A DNA stretch of 64,000 nucleotides from Phreatobacter aquaticus (GTDB lineage: Bacteria > Pseudomonadota > Alphaproteobacteria > Rhizobiales > Phreatobacteraceae), in NCBI RefSeq assembly GCF_005160265.1, contig NZ_CP039865.1, positions 3,000,828 through 3,064,827 of the forward strand, written 5' to 3'. The notes below the pieces were generated by a model. The model did not search any database and was not told where the DNA came from. It saw only the letters and a list, made by a program, of their open reading frames with translations. Position numbers and translations under genes: made by a program. How positions within the stretch are numbered: position 1 is the stretch's first letter; each line of letters begins with the position of its first letter. Below are positions 9,012 through 19,026 of the stretch, in pieces.

Positions 9012-10393
9012 CGCGCCACCTCCCAGGTTGTCATCGGTTCACCGGTTGCCGGATCCTTGCCGTCCTTGAGCGCGATGCCCATGGCGGCGAGCTCGTCGCG
9101 GATGCGGTCGCTTTCGGCGAAATCCTTCGCCTTGCGGGCCGCGAGCCGGGCGGCGATCAGGTCGTCGATGCGATCGGTATCCTTCATGTCGGCCTCCTGG
9201 TCGGAGGCCGCCGACAATTCGCCCGCACGCGCCGCGTCAAAGCCCATGAGCGCGAGGGCGCCCTTGAGGCCTGCGAGGTCGCCGCGCTTGTCGAGCCCGT
9301 GCAGTTCGGCAATCGCCTTCGGCGTGTTGAGGTCGTCCGACAGGGCCTCGATGAGGCCTGCGGGAGGGGCCCCGGCCTCGACCGTTTCGGTCGCGCGATA
9401 CCAGCCCTGCAGCGTCTTCCAGCTTTCCTCCATGGCGCGCACCGTCCAGTCGATCGGCTGGCGGTAATGCGTCTTCATCATGGTCAGGCGCAGCACCTCG
9501 CCCGGCCAGGCCTTGCCCTGCCAGCCGTCGAGCAGCTCCTGGATGGTGACGAAATTGCCCAGGCTCTTGGACATTTTCTCGCCCTCTACCTGCAGGAAGC
9601 CGTTGTGCATCCAGACATTGGCCATCACGTGCGTGCCGAAGGCGCAGGTCGTCTGCGCCACCTCGTTCTCGTGGTGGGGGAAGACGAGGTCGATGCCGCC
9701 GCCATGGATGTCGAAGACCTCGCCGAGGTGCTTCCAGCTCATCGCCGAGCATTCAATATGCCAGCCGGGACGGCCTGGCTGCGCAATGCCGCAGGGGCTC
9801 GGCCAGCCGGGCTCATGGGCCTCGACCGACGGCTTCCACAGCACGAAATCCATCTCCGAGCGCTTGTAGGGCGCCACATCGACGCGGGCGCCGGCGATCA
9901 TGTCGTCGAGCGGCCGTTTCGACAGCCCGCCATAACTGGGCATGGACGGCACTGAGAACAGCACATGGTCCTCGGCGACATAGGCATGGCCGGCCGCGAC
10001 CAGCTTCTCGCAGAGCGCCTTCATCTCCTCGATATGGTCGGTGGCGCGCGGCTCGACCGTGGGACGCAGGTTGCCCAGGGCGTCGATCGCCGCGTGGAAA
10101 CGCGCGGCGGTCCCCTCGGTCAGCTGCTTGATCGTGATGCCGCGCTCATAGGCGCGCTTGTTGATCTTGTCGTCGAGGTCCGTGATGTTGCGGGCATAGG
10201 TCACCGCGCCCTCGCCATAGGTGTGGCGGAGCAGGCGGAACAGCAGGTCGAACATGATGACCGGCCGCGCATTGCCGATATGGGCATCGTCATAGACGGT
10301 CGGGCCGCAAACATACATGCGGACATTCGTGTCATCGATCGGGACGAACACGTCCTTCGACCGGGTCAGGGTGTTGTAGAGCTTCAGGGCCAT
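9008..10393 (-). CDS. cysS: Cysteinyl-tRNA synthetase
   Basis: 461-residue class I synthetase that charges tRNA-Cys in the cytoplasm. HIGH-type motif DAHIGNARP lies near residue 38 with the zinc-binding CGPTVYD just before it. The second signature [13 protein letters not shown] is near residue 270, preceded by [15 protein letters not shown], which supplies further zinc ligands. Length and order match the family. It heads a five-gene minus-strand unit (cysS, small membrane gene, GFA gene, small membrane gene, cimA) joined by four-base overlaps. The 219 bases upstream (10394-10612) contain no gene and probably carry the promoter. Confidence 0.97.
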   Translation of the reverse strand: MALKLYNTLTRSKDVFVPIDDTNVRMYVCGPTVYDDAHIGNARPVIMFDLLFRLLRHTYGEGAVTYARNITDLDDKINKRAYERGITIKQLTEGTAARFHAAIDALGNLRPTVEPRATDHIEEMKALCEKLVAAGHAYVAEDHVLFSVPSMPSYGGLSKRPLDDMIAGARVDVAPYKRSEMDFVLWKPSVEAHEPGWPSPCGIAQPGRPGWHIECSAMSWKHLGEVFDIHGGGIDLVFPHHENEVAQTTCAFGTHVMANVWMHNGFLQVEGEKMSKSLGNFVTIQELLDGWQGKAWPGEVLRLTMMKTHYRQPIDWTVRAMEESWKTLQGWYRATETVEAGAPPAGLIEALSDDLNTPKAIAELHGLDKRGDLAGLKGALALMGFDAARAGELSAASDQEADMKDTDRIDDLIAARLAARKAKDFAESDRIRDELAAMGIALKDGKDPATGEPMTTWEVAR

Positions 10394-10612
10394 ACCCGCC
10401 TCGCCAAACCTTCAGTGCCGCATGCACGTGCCCACGGCGAAGCCGCCGCTGGCCTGTCAGTGTCTTTTGCGCTTTTGAAGTGACTTGGCAAAGAACGGCG
10501 ACCGGCCAGCGATGACGCTTAGCCGCAAATAATCCCGCAAATGATCGCGAAACCGTTCATGACCGCCAGATAGCGCAGAAGCGCCGCTTTTCGTCAAGCT
10601 TGATCCGGAGCG

Positions 10613-11068
10613 TCAACCCTCGACCGAACAGGCGACCCCGCCGGTGACGCGGCGCGTGCGGAACTCGCCGTCAACGACCTCGCCAATGCTCAGCGTGTAG
10701 CGGCCGCGCCAGGTCGGAGCCTCCGCCCGGCCACGTACCTCGACGGTGAGGTCGACCGTGCCGTGCGGCTCGCCCTCACGCTCGAAATGGACATGCATCT
10801 TCAGGTCGCGCGCATCGAACCAGCTCTGGGTGAGGTGGCTTGCTGCCAGCGTGATCTTGCGGAAATCAGCCGCGACGGCCGGACCCCGCACCTCGATCTC
10901 GCCGGCGAACTGGTAGAGCGCACCACCGGTCGACCGGCCGACCGGGCTGCCGATGGAGAATTTTGCTCCGCGATCGTCGGCGGTGCAGGAGACGCCGCCC
11001 GAGGCGAGGGCAGGGGATGCCAATGAAAGGCAGGCGAACAGGGCGGGGGCGAGAAGGCGCGGCGTCAT
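10613..11068 (-). CDS. Secreted protein of unknown function
   Basis: 151 residues with a clear signal peptide (cleavage expected after LASPALA, around residue 22). The mature part contains two cysteines, one near the start (GVSCTADD) and one near the end (GGVACSVEG), which could form a disulfide joining the ends of a small beta-rich domain. No membrane segment, no recognised motif. It lies in tandem with the CreA-like gene on the same strand, 112 bases after it, and may share periplasmic biology with it, but no function can be given. Confidence 0.7.
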   Translation of the reverse strand: MTPRLLAPALFACLSLASPALASGGVSCTADDRGAKFSIGSPVGRSTGGALYQFAGEIEVRGPAVAADFRKITLAASHLTQSWFDARDLKMHVHFEREGEPHGTVDLTVEVRGRAEAPTWRGRYTLSIGEVVDGEFRTRRVTGGVACSVEG

Positions 11069-11180
11069 GGGGGCTCCGGTCAGGCAGCAAGGCTCAGTCC
11101 TGTGATGCCCGCCCAGTCTTTCAGCCCGTTGGCATGGCGCCGGCCTCCGCTGAAACGCAGGAAACGATCCCGCCGCAACC

Positions 11181-11690
11181 CTACTGGATGAACTGCTCGC
11201 ACCGCTGGATCTCGGCGCCGGCGCCCCACGGCATGATCGGGACGGTGGAGGTCGAGTTCTGCGGCGAGCCGTCGATCAGCTTGTCGGAATAGATCATGTA
11301 GACCAGCACGTTGCGCCGCGCGTCGCAGCCGCGCACGATCTGCACGCGCTTGAAGAAGAACGACCGGCCCTCGCGGAATACCACGTCGCCTTGGGCCGAG
11401 CGGTTGCGGAAGCTGATCGGCCCGATCTGCCGGCAGGCGAGTGACACCTCCGACAATTGTTCGGCAAAGCCGAATGTGCCGGCCCAGCCGCCCTTTTCCG
11501 GCACCGTGAAATGGCAGGCCACACCCTGCACGTCGGGATCGTCGATGCCATAGGTCGCCAGCCGGTCATTGGGCGAGAGCAGCCGGAACACGGTGGAGCG
11601 GCGGAAGATCAGCTCCGGCGACTGGGCGAGAGCGGGTGCCGCGGGAAGCGCAAGCGCCAGGGCGAGGAGGGCAGCGGCGAGACGGGACAT
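11181..11690 (-). CDS. creA: CreA family periplasmic protein
   Basis: 169-residue exported protein (signal MSRLAAALLALALALPAAPALA). The mature sequence carries typical CreA elements: DDPDVQGVACHFT, a central FRNRSAQGDVVFREGRSFFF, and SDKLIDGSPQNSTSTVP before the C-terminal GAGAEIQRCEQF. CreA is widespread in Proteobacteria and its role is unknown. ATG 11690 has a GGAG ribosome-binding site about 7 bases upstream; the open frame continues to 11924 but those residues are not CreA-like. Divergent from parC, with about 175 bases between start codons for both promoters. Confidence 0.9.
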   Translation of the reverse strand: MSRLAAALLALALALPAAPALAQSPELIFRRSTVFRLLSPNDRLATYGIDDPDVQGVACHFTVPEKGGWAGTFGFAEQLSEVSLACRQIGPISFRNRSAQGDVVFREGRSFFFKRVQIVRGCDARRNVLVYMIYSDKLIDGSPQNSTSTVPIMPWGAGAEIQRCEQFIQ

Positions 11691-11865
11691 CCTGATCTCC
11701 GGGAGGCGATGGGAAACGGCTGGGGACTTGTAGCAAGCCTGACGTCTGCGAGCACGGCCTGATCCGTCCACAGGCCCCTTAACGCTTGCGTTCCCCGCTT
11801 GTTCACGCCACCTCGCCCGCCTATCCAAGGGGCATGATCCGACATCCGATTCGCGAGGCTCACCG

Positions 11866-14118
11866 ATGGGCGAGCGCATAAATCCTCCCGGCGGCGGCAG
11901 CGGCGACGGCATCGAGCCGATCAACCTGCGCGAGGCGCTGGAAGAGCGTTATCTCGCCTATGCGCTCTCCACCATCATGGGCCGCGCACTGCCCGATGCC
12001 CGCGACGGCCTGAAGCCGGTCCACCGGCGCATCCTGCACGCCATGCGGCTCCTGAAGCTCGACCCGGGCACCGCGTTCAAGAAATGCGCCCGTATCGTCG
12101 GCGACGTCATCGGTAAGTTCCACCCGCACGGCGACCAGTCGGTCTATGACGCGCTGGTGCGCCTCGCCCAGGACTTCTCGCAGCGCTACCCCCTCGTCGA
12201 CGGGCAGGGCAATTTCGGCAATATCGACGGCGATAACGCCGCCGCCTACCGATACACCGAAGCGCGCATGACCGAGGTCGCGCGCCTCCTGCTCGACGGC
12301 ATCGACGAGGATTCCGTCGATTTCCGCAAGACCTACAACGAGGAGGACGAGGAGCCGGTGGTGCTCCCCGGCGCCTTCCCCAATCTTCTGGCCAATGGCA
12401 GCCAGGGCATCGCGGTCGGCATGGCGACCTCGATCCCGCCGCACAATGCCGCCGAGATCTGCGACGCCGCGCTGCACATCATTGCCAATCCCGACTGCAC
12501 GACGCGCGACCTCGTCGCCCATGTGCCGGGCCCTGATTTCCCGACCGGCGGCATCATCGTCGAGGGCCAGGCTTCCATCCTGGAGGCCTATGAGACCGGT
12601 CGCGGCGCATTCCGCACCCGCGCCCGCTGGATCCAGGAGGATACCGGCCGCGGCACCTACCAGATCATCGTCACCGAGATCCCCTATGGCGTGACCAAGG
12701 GCCGGCTGATCGAGAAGATCGCCGAACTGATCATCGAGAAGAAGCTGCCGCTGGTCGCCGATGTCCGCGACGAGAGCACCGAGGACATCCGCCTGGTCTT
12801 CGAGCCGAAATCGCGCAATGTCGACGGCGCGCTGTTGATGGAGAGCCTGTTCAAGCTGACCGAGCTTGAGAGCCGCATCCCGCTCAACATGAACGTGCTG
12901 CTCAAGGGCAAGATCCCCAAGGTCGTCGGCCTCAAGGAAGTGCTGCGCGAATGGCTCGACCATCGCCGCGAGGTGCTGGTGCGCCGCTCCTCGCACCGCC
13001 TGTCCGTCATCGACAAGCGGCTGGAGGTGCTGGCCGGCCTCATCATCGCCTATCTCAATATCGACGAGGTCATCCACATCATCCGCACCGCGGATGTGCC
13101 CAAGCAGGCGTTGATCGCCCGTTTCGAACTGACCGACGTGCAGGCCGAAGCCATCCTCAACATGCGGCTGCGGTCGCTGGCCAAGCTCGAGGAAATGGAG
13201 CTTCGCAAGGAGCATGGCGAATTGTCGAAGGAGAAGGAGGGCATCGAGAAGCTGTTGGCGTCCGAAGCGCTGCAGTGGAAGACGGTCTCCTGGGAAATCG
13301 GCAATGTGAAGAAGCAGTTCTCCAAGGAGACGCCGCTCGGCAAGCGCCGCACCACCTTTGCCGAGGCGACCGAGGTCGATGTCGACGCCTTCGCCGAGGC
13401 GCTGGTGGAGCGCGAGCCGATCACCGTGGTCGTCTCCGAAAAGGGCTGGATCCGCGCACTGAAGGGCCATGTGCAGGACCTCTCGGCCCTGACCTTCAAG
13501 ACCGATGACCGGCTGAAGGTGTCGTTCTTCGCCGAGACCACGTCGAAGCTGCTGGTCTTTGCCACCAACGGCAAGGTGTTCACGCTGGAAGGCTCCAAGC
13601 TGCCCGGCGGCCGCGGCGCCGGCGAACCCATGCGCCTCATGTTCGACCTCGAACAGGAACACGACATCGTCGACGTCGTGCAGTTCAAGGGCGGCCGCAA
13701 GGCGCTGGTCGCCTCCCGCGAGGGCAAGGGCTTCGTGGTGGCCGAGGACGAACTGGTCGCCAACACCCGCAAGGGCAAGGGCGTGATGGGCGTGGATCAG
13801 CCCGATGAGCTCGCCTGCGTGCGCTTCGTCGAGGGCGACCATGTCGCCGTCGTCGGCGAGAACCGCAAGCTCGTCGTGTTCCCGCTCAACCAGGTGCCCG
13901 AGATGAGCCGCGGCAAGGGCGTGCGGTTGCAGAAGTACAAGGGCGGCGGCCTCGCCGACGTGAAGACCTTCAAGCTCGCCGATGGCCTCACCTGGAAGGA
14001 TTCCTCCGACCGCACCTGGACCGTCTCCGAGAAGGACCTGATCGAATGGCTCGGCAACCGCGCCGACGCCGGCAAGCTGCCGCCGAAGGGGTTCCCGAAG
14101 AACAACAAGTTCGGGTGA
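11866..14118 (+). CDS. parC: DNA topoisomerase IV subunit A
   Basis: 750-residue ParC, the breakage-reunion subunit that decatenates daughter chromosomes with ParE. The winged-helix region has [20 protein letters not shown] and the quinolone-determining segment [14 protein letters not shown]. By alignment the E. coli Ser80 position is Gln here. The catalytic tyrosine is Tyr130 in [11 protein letters not shown]. The C-terminal pinwheel blades include [10 protein letters not shown] and KGKGVMGV. ParC rather than GyrA is supported by the length and by the absence of the GyrA box QRRGGKG. The ATG at 11866 is the natural start. The gene stops 4 bases before the converging Bug-type gene; no terminator is visible there. 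Confidence 0.95.
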   Translation: MGERINPPGGGSGDGIEPINLREALEERYLAYALSTIMGRALPDARDGLKPVHRRILHAMRLLKLDPGTAFKKCARIVGDVIGKFHPHGDQSVYDALVRLAQDFSQRYPLVDGQGNFGNIDGDNAAAYRYTEARMTEVARLLLDGIDEDSVDFRKTYNEEDEEPVVLPGAFPNLLANGSQGIAVGMATSIPPHNAAEICDAALHIIANPDCTTRDLVAHVPGPDFPTGGIIVEGQASILEAYETGRGAFRTRARWIQEDTGRGTYQIIVTEIPYGVTKGRLIEKIAELIIEKKLPLVADVRDESTEDIRLVFEPKSRNVDGALLMESLFKLTELESRIPLNMNVLLKGKIPKVVGLKEVLREWLDHRREVLVRRSSHRLSVIDKRLEVLAGLIIAYLNIDEVIHIIRTADVPKQALIARFELTDVQAEAILNMRLRSLAKLEEMELRKEHGELSKEKEGIEKLLASEALQWKTVSWEIGNVKKQFSKETPLGKRRTTFAEATEVDVDAFAEALVEREPITVVVSEKGWIRALKGHVQDLSALTFKTDDRLKVSFFAETTSKLLVFATNGKVFTLEGSKLPGGRGAGEPMRLMFDLEQEHDIVDVVQFKGGRKALVASREGKGFVVAEDELVANTRKGKGVMGVDQPDELACVRFVEGDHVAVVGENRKLVVFPLNQVPEMSRGKGVRLQKYKGGGLADVKTFKLADGLTWKDSSDRTWTVSEKDLIEWLGNRADAGKLPPKGFPKNNKFG

Positions 14119-14122
14119 GACC

Positions 14123-15094
14123 CTAGTCCGCCAGTTCGATCCGCGCGGCCTTGACCACCGCGCGGAAGCTCTCGATCTGGGCGGCCAGATAGCGCCCCGT
14201 CTCATCCGCCGACGCATCCGCAATGGCAGTGGTGCCGGCGTTCGCGAGCTTGGTCCTGAGCGCGTCGGTCGCAAGGGCCGCGCGGGCGATGCGCCCGATC
14301 TGCTCGATCCGCTCCGGCGGTGTCGCCCTGGGCGCCAGAAGCATGTTCCAGGTGGCCAGTTCGACGCCGGCAAGGCCAGCTTCGGCGAAGGTCGGCACAT
14401 CCGGCAGGGCGGCGTGGCGCGCGGTCGAGCCGACAGCGAGTGCCAGCACGCGGCCGCCCTGGATCAGCGATGCGGCCGAGGCCACGCTCTCGATGGTGAA
14501 GGCCACTTCCCCCGTCAGCACGGCCTGCATGGCCGGCCCGCCGCCCCGATAGGGGATGTGGACGATGTCCTTGAGACCCGCCTTCAGCTTGAACACCTCG
14601 CCCGCCAGATGGGTGATCGAACCGGCGCCGGCCGAGGCATAGCTGTGCCGACCGGGTTCCAGGCGCAGTCTGGCAAGCAACTGATCGAGCGTCGTCGCAC
14701 CGAAGGCCGGCGATGTCACCAGCACCAGCGGGGTCGTCCCGATCATGGTGACGGGGGCGAAATCGGCGACGGCATCGAAGGAGAGATGACGCGCAACCGC
14801 CGGGTTGACGCCATGGGTCGAGGCGGAGGCAACCAGCAGGACATGGCCGTCCGGTTCGGAGCGGATGACGGCTTCCGATGCGACCTGGCCATTGGCGCCG
14901 GCGCGGTTCTCAACCACCACATTCTGCCCGAGTAAGGGGCCCATCGCCTCGGCGAGCAGGCGCGCGGCGACATCGGTCGATCCGCCGGGGGCGAACGGCA
15001 CGATCAGGCGGAGCGGGCGGTCGGGAAAGGCGAAAGCCGGACGCGCGAGCGCACCCGATGCGAGCAGAACGGCAAGGGCGCGGCGCGACAGCAC
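14123..15094 (-). CDS. Bug-type tripartite tricarboxylate transporter substrate-binding protein
   Basis: 323 residues when started at GTG 15094, which has GGAG seven bases upstream. A short Arg-containing signal (VLSRRALAVLLASGALARPAFA) leads into FPDRPLRLIVPFAPGGSTDV, the hallmark start of the Bug (TctC) fold. Later signatures ENRAGANGQVASEAV and HIPYRGGGPAMQAVLTGEV are also standard. Bug proteins capture carboxylates or other small molecules in the periplasm; many are orphans with no TctA/TctB partner nearby, as here. The open frame continues upstream to 16048, antisense to the ATPase gene, and that extension is not real. Ligand unknown. Confidence 0.9.
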   Translation of the reverse strand: MLSRRALAVLLASGALARPAFAFPDRPLRLIVPFAPGGSTDVAARLLAEAMGPLLGQNVVVENRAGANGQVASEAVIRSEPDGHVLLVASASTHGVNPAVARHLSFDAVADFAPVTMIGTTPLVLVTSPAFGATTLDQLLARLRLEPGRHSYASAGAGSITHLAGEVFKLKAGLKDIVHIPYRGGGPAMQAVLTGEVAFTIESVASAASLIQGGRVLALAVGSTARHAALPDVPTFAEAGLAGVELATWNMLLAPRATPPERIEQIGRIARAALATDALRTKLANAGTTAIADASADETGRYLAAQIESFRAVVKAARIELAD

Positions 15095-15271
15095 GGAGGG
15101 TCTCCACAATGCAAAGGGAATGACCGGACCTCTAGTGCGGGTCTGTGACGGGCCGGCGACGGGGAAAGCGGTGCCGGCTGCCTGAGGCGTGGCCGCCACC
15201 GCTGCCGGTTGCCGAAGGGCGGTTCGTTCGGCTAGACAAGCGATGGGACAGGAGACGACAACGGATTTGCG

Positions 15272-16039
15272 ATGGCCCGCCAGCGCCGCCCTCTTCGCCT
15301 GCCGCCGCCCTTCCTCAAGCGTGTCAGTCTCGTCCCCGAGCGGGTGACCGACTGGGATGCCTATCCCTTCTGCATCCCGCTGTTCCGCGATCGCAGCTTC
15401 GAGTTTGCCTTCGAGCGCCCGATCACGATCATCGTCGGCGAAAACGGCACCGGCAAATCGACCCTGCTGGAGGCCTTCGCGGCTCTCGCCAATTTCGACG
15501 AGGCGGGCGGTGGCAGCGGCTACCGGCTTGTCGACCATTCCAAGGCCATCGATACGAGCGGCACGGCACTCGCACCCATGCTGCGGGCCTCCTGGCTGCC
15601 GCGCATGACCAGCGGCTGGTTCTTCAAGGCGGAAACGTTCTTCTCGGTCGCCCGCAGCCTGGATGAGGCTGCTCTTGAGCCCATGAGCGGTCCGCCACCC
15701 GACTTCCTCTCCCATTCCCATGGCGAGGGCTTCCTGCGCTTCTTCGAGGAGCGCTGCCGGCGCCAGGGCGTCTATATTTTCGACGAGCCGGAAAGCGCGC
15801 TCTCGCCATCCCGCCAGATGGAATTCATGAAACTGATGCGCCGGATGGAGGAATCGAACCTCTGCCAGGTGGTGATTGCCACCCATTCGCCGATGCTGAT
15901 GGCCTATCCCGGCGCGCAATTGCTGGAGATCACCAAATATGGGGTCGAGCCGACCGAGCTTGAGCTCATTCCGCACTATCGGCTGATGCGCGAGTTCTTC
16001 CAGGACCCAAGCGGCTTCCTCGACGCGTTTCTCGACTGA
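15272..16039 (+). CDS. Stand-alone AAA/ABC-type ATPase (RecF/SMC-like nucleotide-binding domain)
   Basis: 255-residue soluble ATPase with a complete ABC-like set: Walker A GENGTGKST (near residue 60), a signature-like LSHSHGEGF, Walker B VYIFDEPESALSP, and an H-loop VVIATHSPML. There is no transmembrane region and no permease neighbour. Such short proteins (COG3910-like) resemble the ATPase heads of DNA-repair or OLD/Abi-type proteins more than transporters, but lack a coiled coil or nuclease domain. Function unknown. Upstream spacing to the divergent Bug gene is about 177 bases. Confidence 0.85.
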   Translation: MARQRRPLRLPPPFLKRVSLVPERVTDWDAYPFCIPLFRDRSFEFAFERPITIIVGENGTGKSTLLEAFAALANFDEAGGGSGYRLVDHSKAIDTSGTALAPMLRASWLPRMTSGWFFKAETFFSVARSLDEAALEPMSGPPPDFLSHSHGEGFLRFFEERCRRQGVYIFDEPESALSPSRQMEFMKLMRRMEESNLCQVVIATHSPMLMAYPGAQLLEITKYGVEPTELELIPHYRLMREFFQDPSGFLDAFLD

Positions 16040-16161
16040 TCCGGCCACCGTCCGGGCGCATCACGGGATAACCTCGACCGAGGCCTTCCCGAACGGTGCC
16101 AAGTCCGCTTGAATGCTCAGCCTCAGGCCGCCATGAAGAGCGGCCCCGCAGGAGAGCGTCC

Positions 16162-17193
16162 ATGATATCGTTGAAATCGGTCTCGGCGGCAGCCATCGCC
16201 TTGATCGTCGGCGCGGGCGCGGCCCTCGCCCAGACATCCGCCCAGTCGACGCTCGCCCGCATCAAGGAGCGCGGCCATATCCTCTGCGGATCGAGCCAGG
16301 GCGTGCCCGGCTTCTCGCAGCCGGACAATGCCGGCGTCTGGCGCGGCTTCGATACCGATTTCTGTCGGGCGCTCGCCGCCGCCATCTTCGACGATCCCGA
16401 CAAGGCGCGCTATCTGCCGCTCGCCTCAAAGGACCGGCTGATCGCGCTGCAGGGCGGCAATATCGACGTGCTCTCGCGCACCACCACCTGGTCGATCGGC
16501 CGCGAACTCGGCCAGGGCCTCGCCTTCACCGCCATCAATTATTACGACGGCCAGGGCTTTCTGGTGCGCAAGTCCGCCAATCTCAAGTCGGTGCGCGAGC
16601 TGAACGGCGCCACGATCTGCGTCTCGCAGGGCACCACCAACGAGCTCAATCTCGCCGACTATTTCCGCACCAACGGGCTGACCTACCAGGTCGTCACCTT
16701 CGGCAGCCTCGACGAGGTGTCCAAGGCCTATGACACCGGCCGCTGCGATGCCTACACCACCGACATGTCGCAGCTGGCCACCAATCGTCTGCTGCTGACG
16801 AAACCCGACGACCACATGGTCTTGCCGGAAGTGATCTCCAAGGAGCCACTGGGACCCTGGGTGCGCAAGGGCGACCCGCAATGGTTCGACATCGTCCGCT
16901 GGACGCTGTTCGCCATGATCGGCGCCGAGGAACTGGGTGTCACCCAGGCCAATCTCCCGGACATGCTGAAAAGCACCAATCCCGAGATCAAGCGGCTGCT
17001 CGGCGTCGACGGCAATTTCGGCGAGCAATTGGGCCTCACCCGCGACTGGGCGGCGCGCATCATCCGCCATGTCGGCAATTACGGCGAGAGTTTCGACCGC
17101 AATCTCGGCGCCGGCAGCCGCGTCGGCCTGCCGCGCGGGCCGAATGCGCTCTGGAATGCCGGCGGCCTCCAATATTCGCCACCGTTCCGGTGA
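16162..17193 (+). CDS. General amino-acid ABC transporter substrate-binding protein (AapJ-like), copy 1
   Basis: 343-residue periplasmic binding protein of the polar amino acid family, closest by eye to AapJ of rhizobial general amino acid permeases. It has a cleavable signal ending ALAQ, then TLARIKERGHILCGSSQGVPGF and the family landmarks FDTDFCRALAAAIFDDPDK, STTW-like sensing loops, YDGQGFLVRK, DAYTTDMSQLA and PLGPWVRKGDPQW. ATG 16162 follows AGGAG and fits the signal peptide. The next gene (17322) is a close paralogue, so this is a tandem duplication. No permease or ATPase subunit is present nearby, so both proteins must feed a transporter encoded elsewhere. Confidence 0.92.
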   Translation: MISLKSVSAAAIALIVGAGAALAQTSAQSTLARIKERGHILCGSSQGVPGFSQPDNAGVWRGFDTDFCRALAAAIFDDPDKARYLPLASKDRLIALQGGNIDVLSRTTTWSIGRELGQGLAFTAINYYDGQGFLVRKSANLKSVRELNGATICVSQGTTNELNLADYFRTNGLTYQVVTFGSLDEVSKAYDTGRCDAYTTDMSQLATNRLLLTKPDDHMVLPEVISKEPLGPWVRKGDPQWFDIVRWTLFAMIGAEELGVTQANLPDMLKSTNPEIKRLLGVDGNFGEQLGLTRDWAARIIRHVGNYGESFDRNLGAGSRVGLPRGPNALWNAGGLQYSPPFR

Positions 17194-17321
17194 ATGTGCC
17201 GGCTTGCCGGATGTGCCGCAATTCGGGGCAATCGACGCCAAAAACTGAGGCTTAAGCCGACCCCGCGCCCGTGGTGAACTTGTCCCGTTCGGCCTGCTGG
17301 CCACAGAGAAGGGGACGATCC

Positions 17322-18362
17322 ATGACATTGGCGAAATCCGCATCCACCGCCTGCGCGGCGGTGCTGCTGATCCTGGCTGGCGGCGTCGCCTCGGCCCAAA
17401 CGCCCAGCAGTCAGAACACGCTGGCCCGCATCAAGGAGCGCGGCGTGCTGGAATGCGGCACCAATCAGGGCGTGCCGGGCTTTTCCATGCCCGACAGCCA
17501 GGGCCGCTGGACCGGCTTCGACGTCGAATTCTGCCGCGGGCTGGCCGCAGCCATTTTTGACGATCCGAACAAGGTGCGCTTCAGCCCGCTCTCGTCCAAG
17601 GACCGCTTCGTCGCCCTGCAATCGAGCCAGATCGACGTTCTGGCGCGCCAGACCACCTGGACCATCAGCCGCGAGATCAGCCAGGGCCTGTCGTTCACGG
17701 CCATCAATTACTACGACGGCCAGGGTTTCCTGGTGCGCAAGTCGCTCGGCGTGAAATCGGCGCTGGAATTTGCTGGCGCCACCGTCTGCGTGCCGCAGGG
17801 CACCACCAGCGAACTCAATGCCGCCGACTATTTCCGCACCAACAATATCCGCTACCAGATGGTCGCCTTCGCCACCGTCGACGAGGTGATCAAGGCCTAT
17901 GAGAGCGGCCGCTGCGACACCTACACCACCGACATGTCGGCGCTCGCCGGTTCGCGCTTCCTCATGCAGAACCCCGACGACCACATGATCCTGCCGGAGG
18001 TCATCTCCAAGGAGCCGCTGGGCCCATGGGTGCGCAAGGCCGATCCACAATGGTTCGACATCGTCCGCTGGACCCTGTTCGCCATGCTCTCGGCGGAGGA
18101 ACTGGGCGTCACCCAGGCCAATGTCCAGGAGATGCTGAAAAGCGCCAATCCCGAGATCAAGCGGCTGCTCGGCGTCGACAGCAATTATGGCGAGACGCTG
18201 GGGCTGACGCGCGACTGGGCGTTCCGCATCATCAAGCACATGGGCAATTACGGCGAGAGCTTCGAGCGCAATCTTGGGAGCGGCAGCCGCATCGGCCTGC
18301 CGCGCGGCCCAAACCGGATGTGGAACGCCGGCGGTCTGCAATATTCGCCGCCGTTCCGCTGA
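17322..18362 (+). CDS. General amino-acid ABC transporter substrate-binding protein (AapJ-like), copy 2
   Basis: 346 residues, strongly similar along its whole length to the product of 16162-17193 and sharing the same landmarks: TLARIKERGVLECGTNQGVPGF, FDVEFCRGLAAAIFDDPNK, YDGQGFLVRK, DTYTTDMSALA, PLGPWVRKADPQW and the C-terminal GGLQYSPPFR. ATG 17322 has AAGGGG upstream and precedes a signal peptide ending ASAQ. The 128-base spacer between the twins could hold its own promoter. Differences cluster in the presumed ligand pocket region (for example TNQGVPGFSMPDSQGRW against SSQGVPGFSQPDNAGVW), which would fit specialisation for different amino acids; that is inference. Confidence 0.92.
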   Translation: MTLAKSASTACAAVLLILAGGVASAQTPSSQNTLARIKERGVLECGTNQGVPGFSMPDSQGRWTGFDVEFCRGLAAAIFDDPNKVRFSPLSSKDRFVALQSSQIDVLARQTTWTISREISQGLSFTAINYYDGQGFLVRKSLGVKSALEFAGATVCVPQGTTSELNAADYFRTNNIRYQMVAFATVDEVIKAYESGRCDTYTTDMSALAGSRFLMQNPDDHMILPEVISKEPLGPWVRKADPQWFDIVRWTLFAMLSAEELGVTQANVQEMLKSANPEIKRLLGVDSNYGETLGLTRDWAFRIIKHMGNYGESFERNLGSGSRIGLPRGPNRMWNAGGLQYSPPFR

Positions 18363-18366
18363 GAGC

Positions 18367-19005
18367 TCAGGCGGCCTTCAGCGCCGCGATCAGCGGTTCG
18401 GCGTCTCCGAACAGGGCATTCGCCGGCAGAAGCTGGCGACCGCCCTGGCCGGTGACGATCACCGCCGGCACGCCGTTGACGCGGAAGGCTGCCATCAGCT
18501 GCCCCGCCTTGGCCATGCGGGCCTGGTTCTCCGCGATCAGCTCGCCATCCGGCGCGGCAAGCCTTGCCGCCGCCGCATCGAGGCCGAGACCTTGGAGAAC
18601 AGCGGCAGCGCCGGCCTCGGTGACGATATTGCCGCCCTCGACATAGCGGGCCTTCTGGAGGGCCGTGAGCGCCTCCCATTCCCGCTCCGGCGCGGTCAGC
18701 CGCACCGCGGTCAGCGCCAGCGTCGCCGGGCCTGAATCGAACCGGCCGCCGGCCGCCAGCACCTGGTCGCGATAGGCTTCGGAAAAGGGCTGGCCGCTCA
18801 GCTTCGCGATCCGCTGGTCGTTCGACCAGGCATAGGCGGCAAAGCCCTCGTCCATGGGCCGCGCGCCATGGCCGGAAAACAGCCCGGTCGGGCTCAGCTC
18901 GACGGCAAGGCCGGGTTCGGCGGCGAGCCTGCGCATCATCGGGGCGGCGCCATAGCACCAGCCGCAGAGCGGATCGAACAGATAGGTCAGAGCAATATCG
19001 GCCAT
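18367..19005 (-). CDS. DsbA-family thioredoxin-fold protein (CGWC active site), cytoplasmic
   Basis: 212 residues opening MADIALTYLFDPLCGWCYGA. The Cys14-Gly-Trp-Cys17 redox motif and the later NGVPAVIV (cis-proline loop) place it in the DsbA superfamily, in the branch of COG3531-like predicted disulfide isomerases. There is no signal peptide, so it is likely cytoplasmic, unlike classical DsbA. Client unknown. It converges with the second binding-protein gene (4-base gap) and lies 21 bases downstream of bpt on the same strand, so the two are probably co-transcribed. Confidence 0.87.
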   Translation of the reverse strand: MADIALTYLFDPLCGWCYGAAPMMRRLAAEPGLAVELSPTGLFSGHGARPMDEGFAAYAWSNDQRIAKLSGQPFSEAYRDQVLAAGGRFDSGPATLALTAVRLTAPEREWEALTALQKARYVEGGNIVTEAGAAAVLQGLGLDAAAARLAAPDGELIAENQARMAKAGQLMAAFRVNGVPAVIVTGQGGRQLLPANALFGDAEPLIAALKAA

Positions 19006-19026
19006 GGTGGTTCCCGGCGGGTTGGT

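Noticed and set aside
11860-14400. 846-codon minus-strand open frame
   Set aside because: It is the antisense shadow of parC, whose plus-strand product has all topoisomerase IV motifs. The antisense product is an Asp/His/Gly-rich sequence with no family features.
14123-16048. 641-codon minus-strand protein
   Set aside because: Only the part up to 15094 is a Bug-type protein with signal peptide; the rest is antisense to the ATPase gene at 15272-16039.
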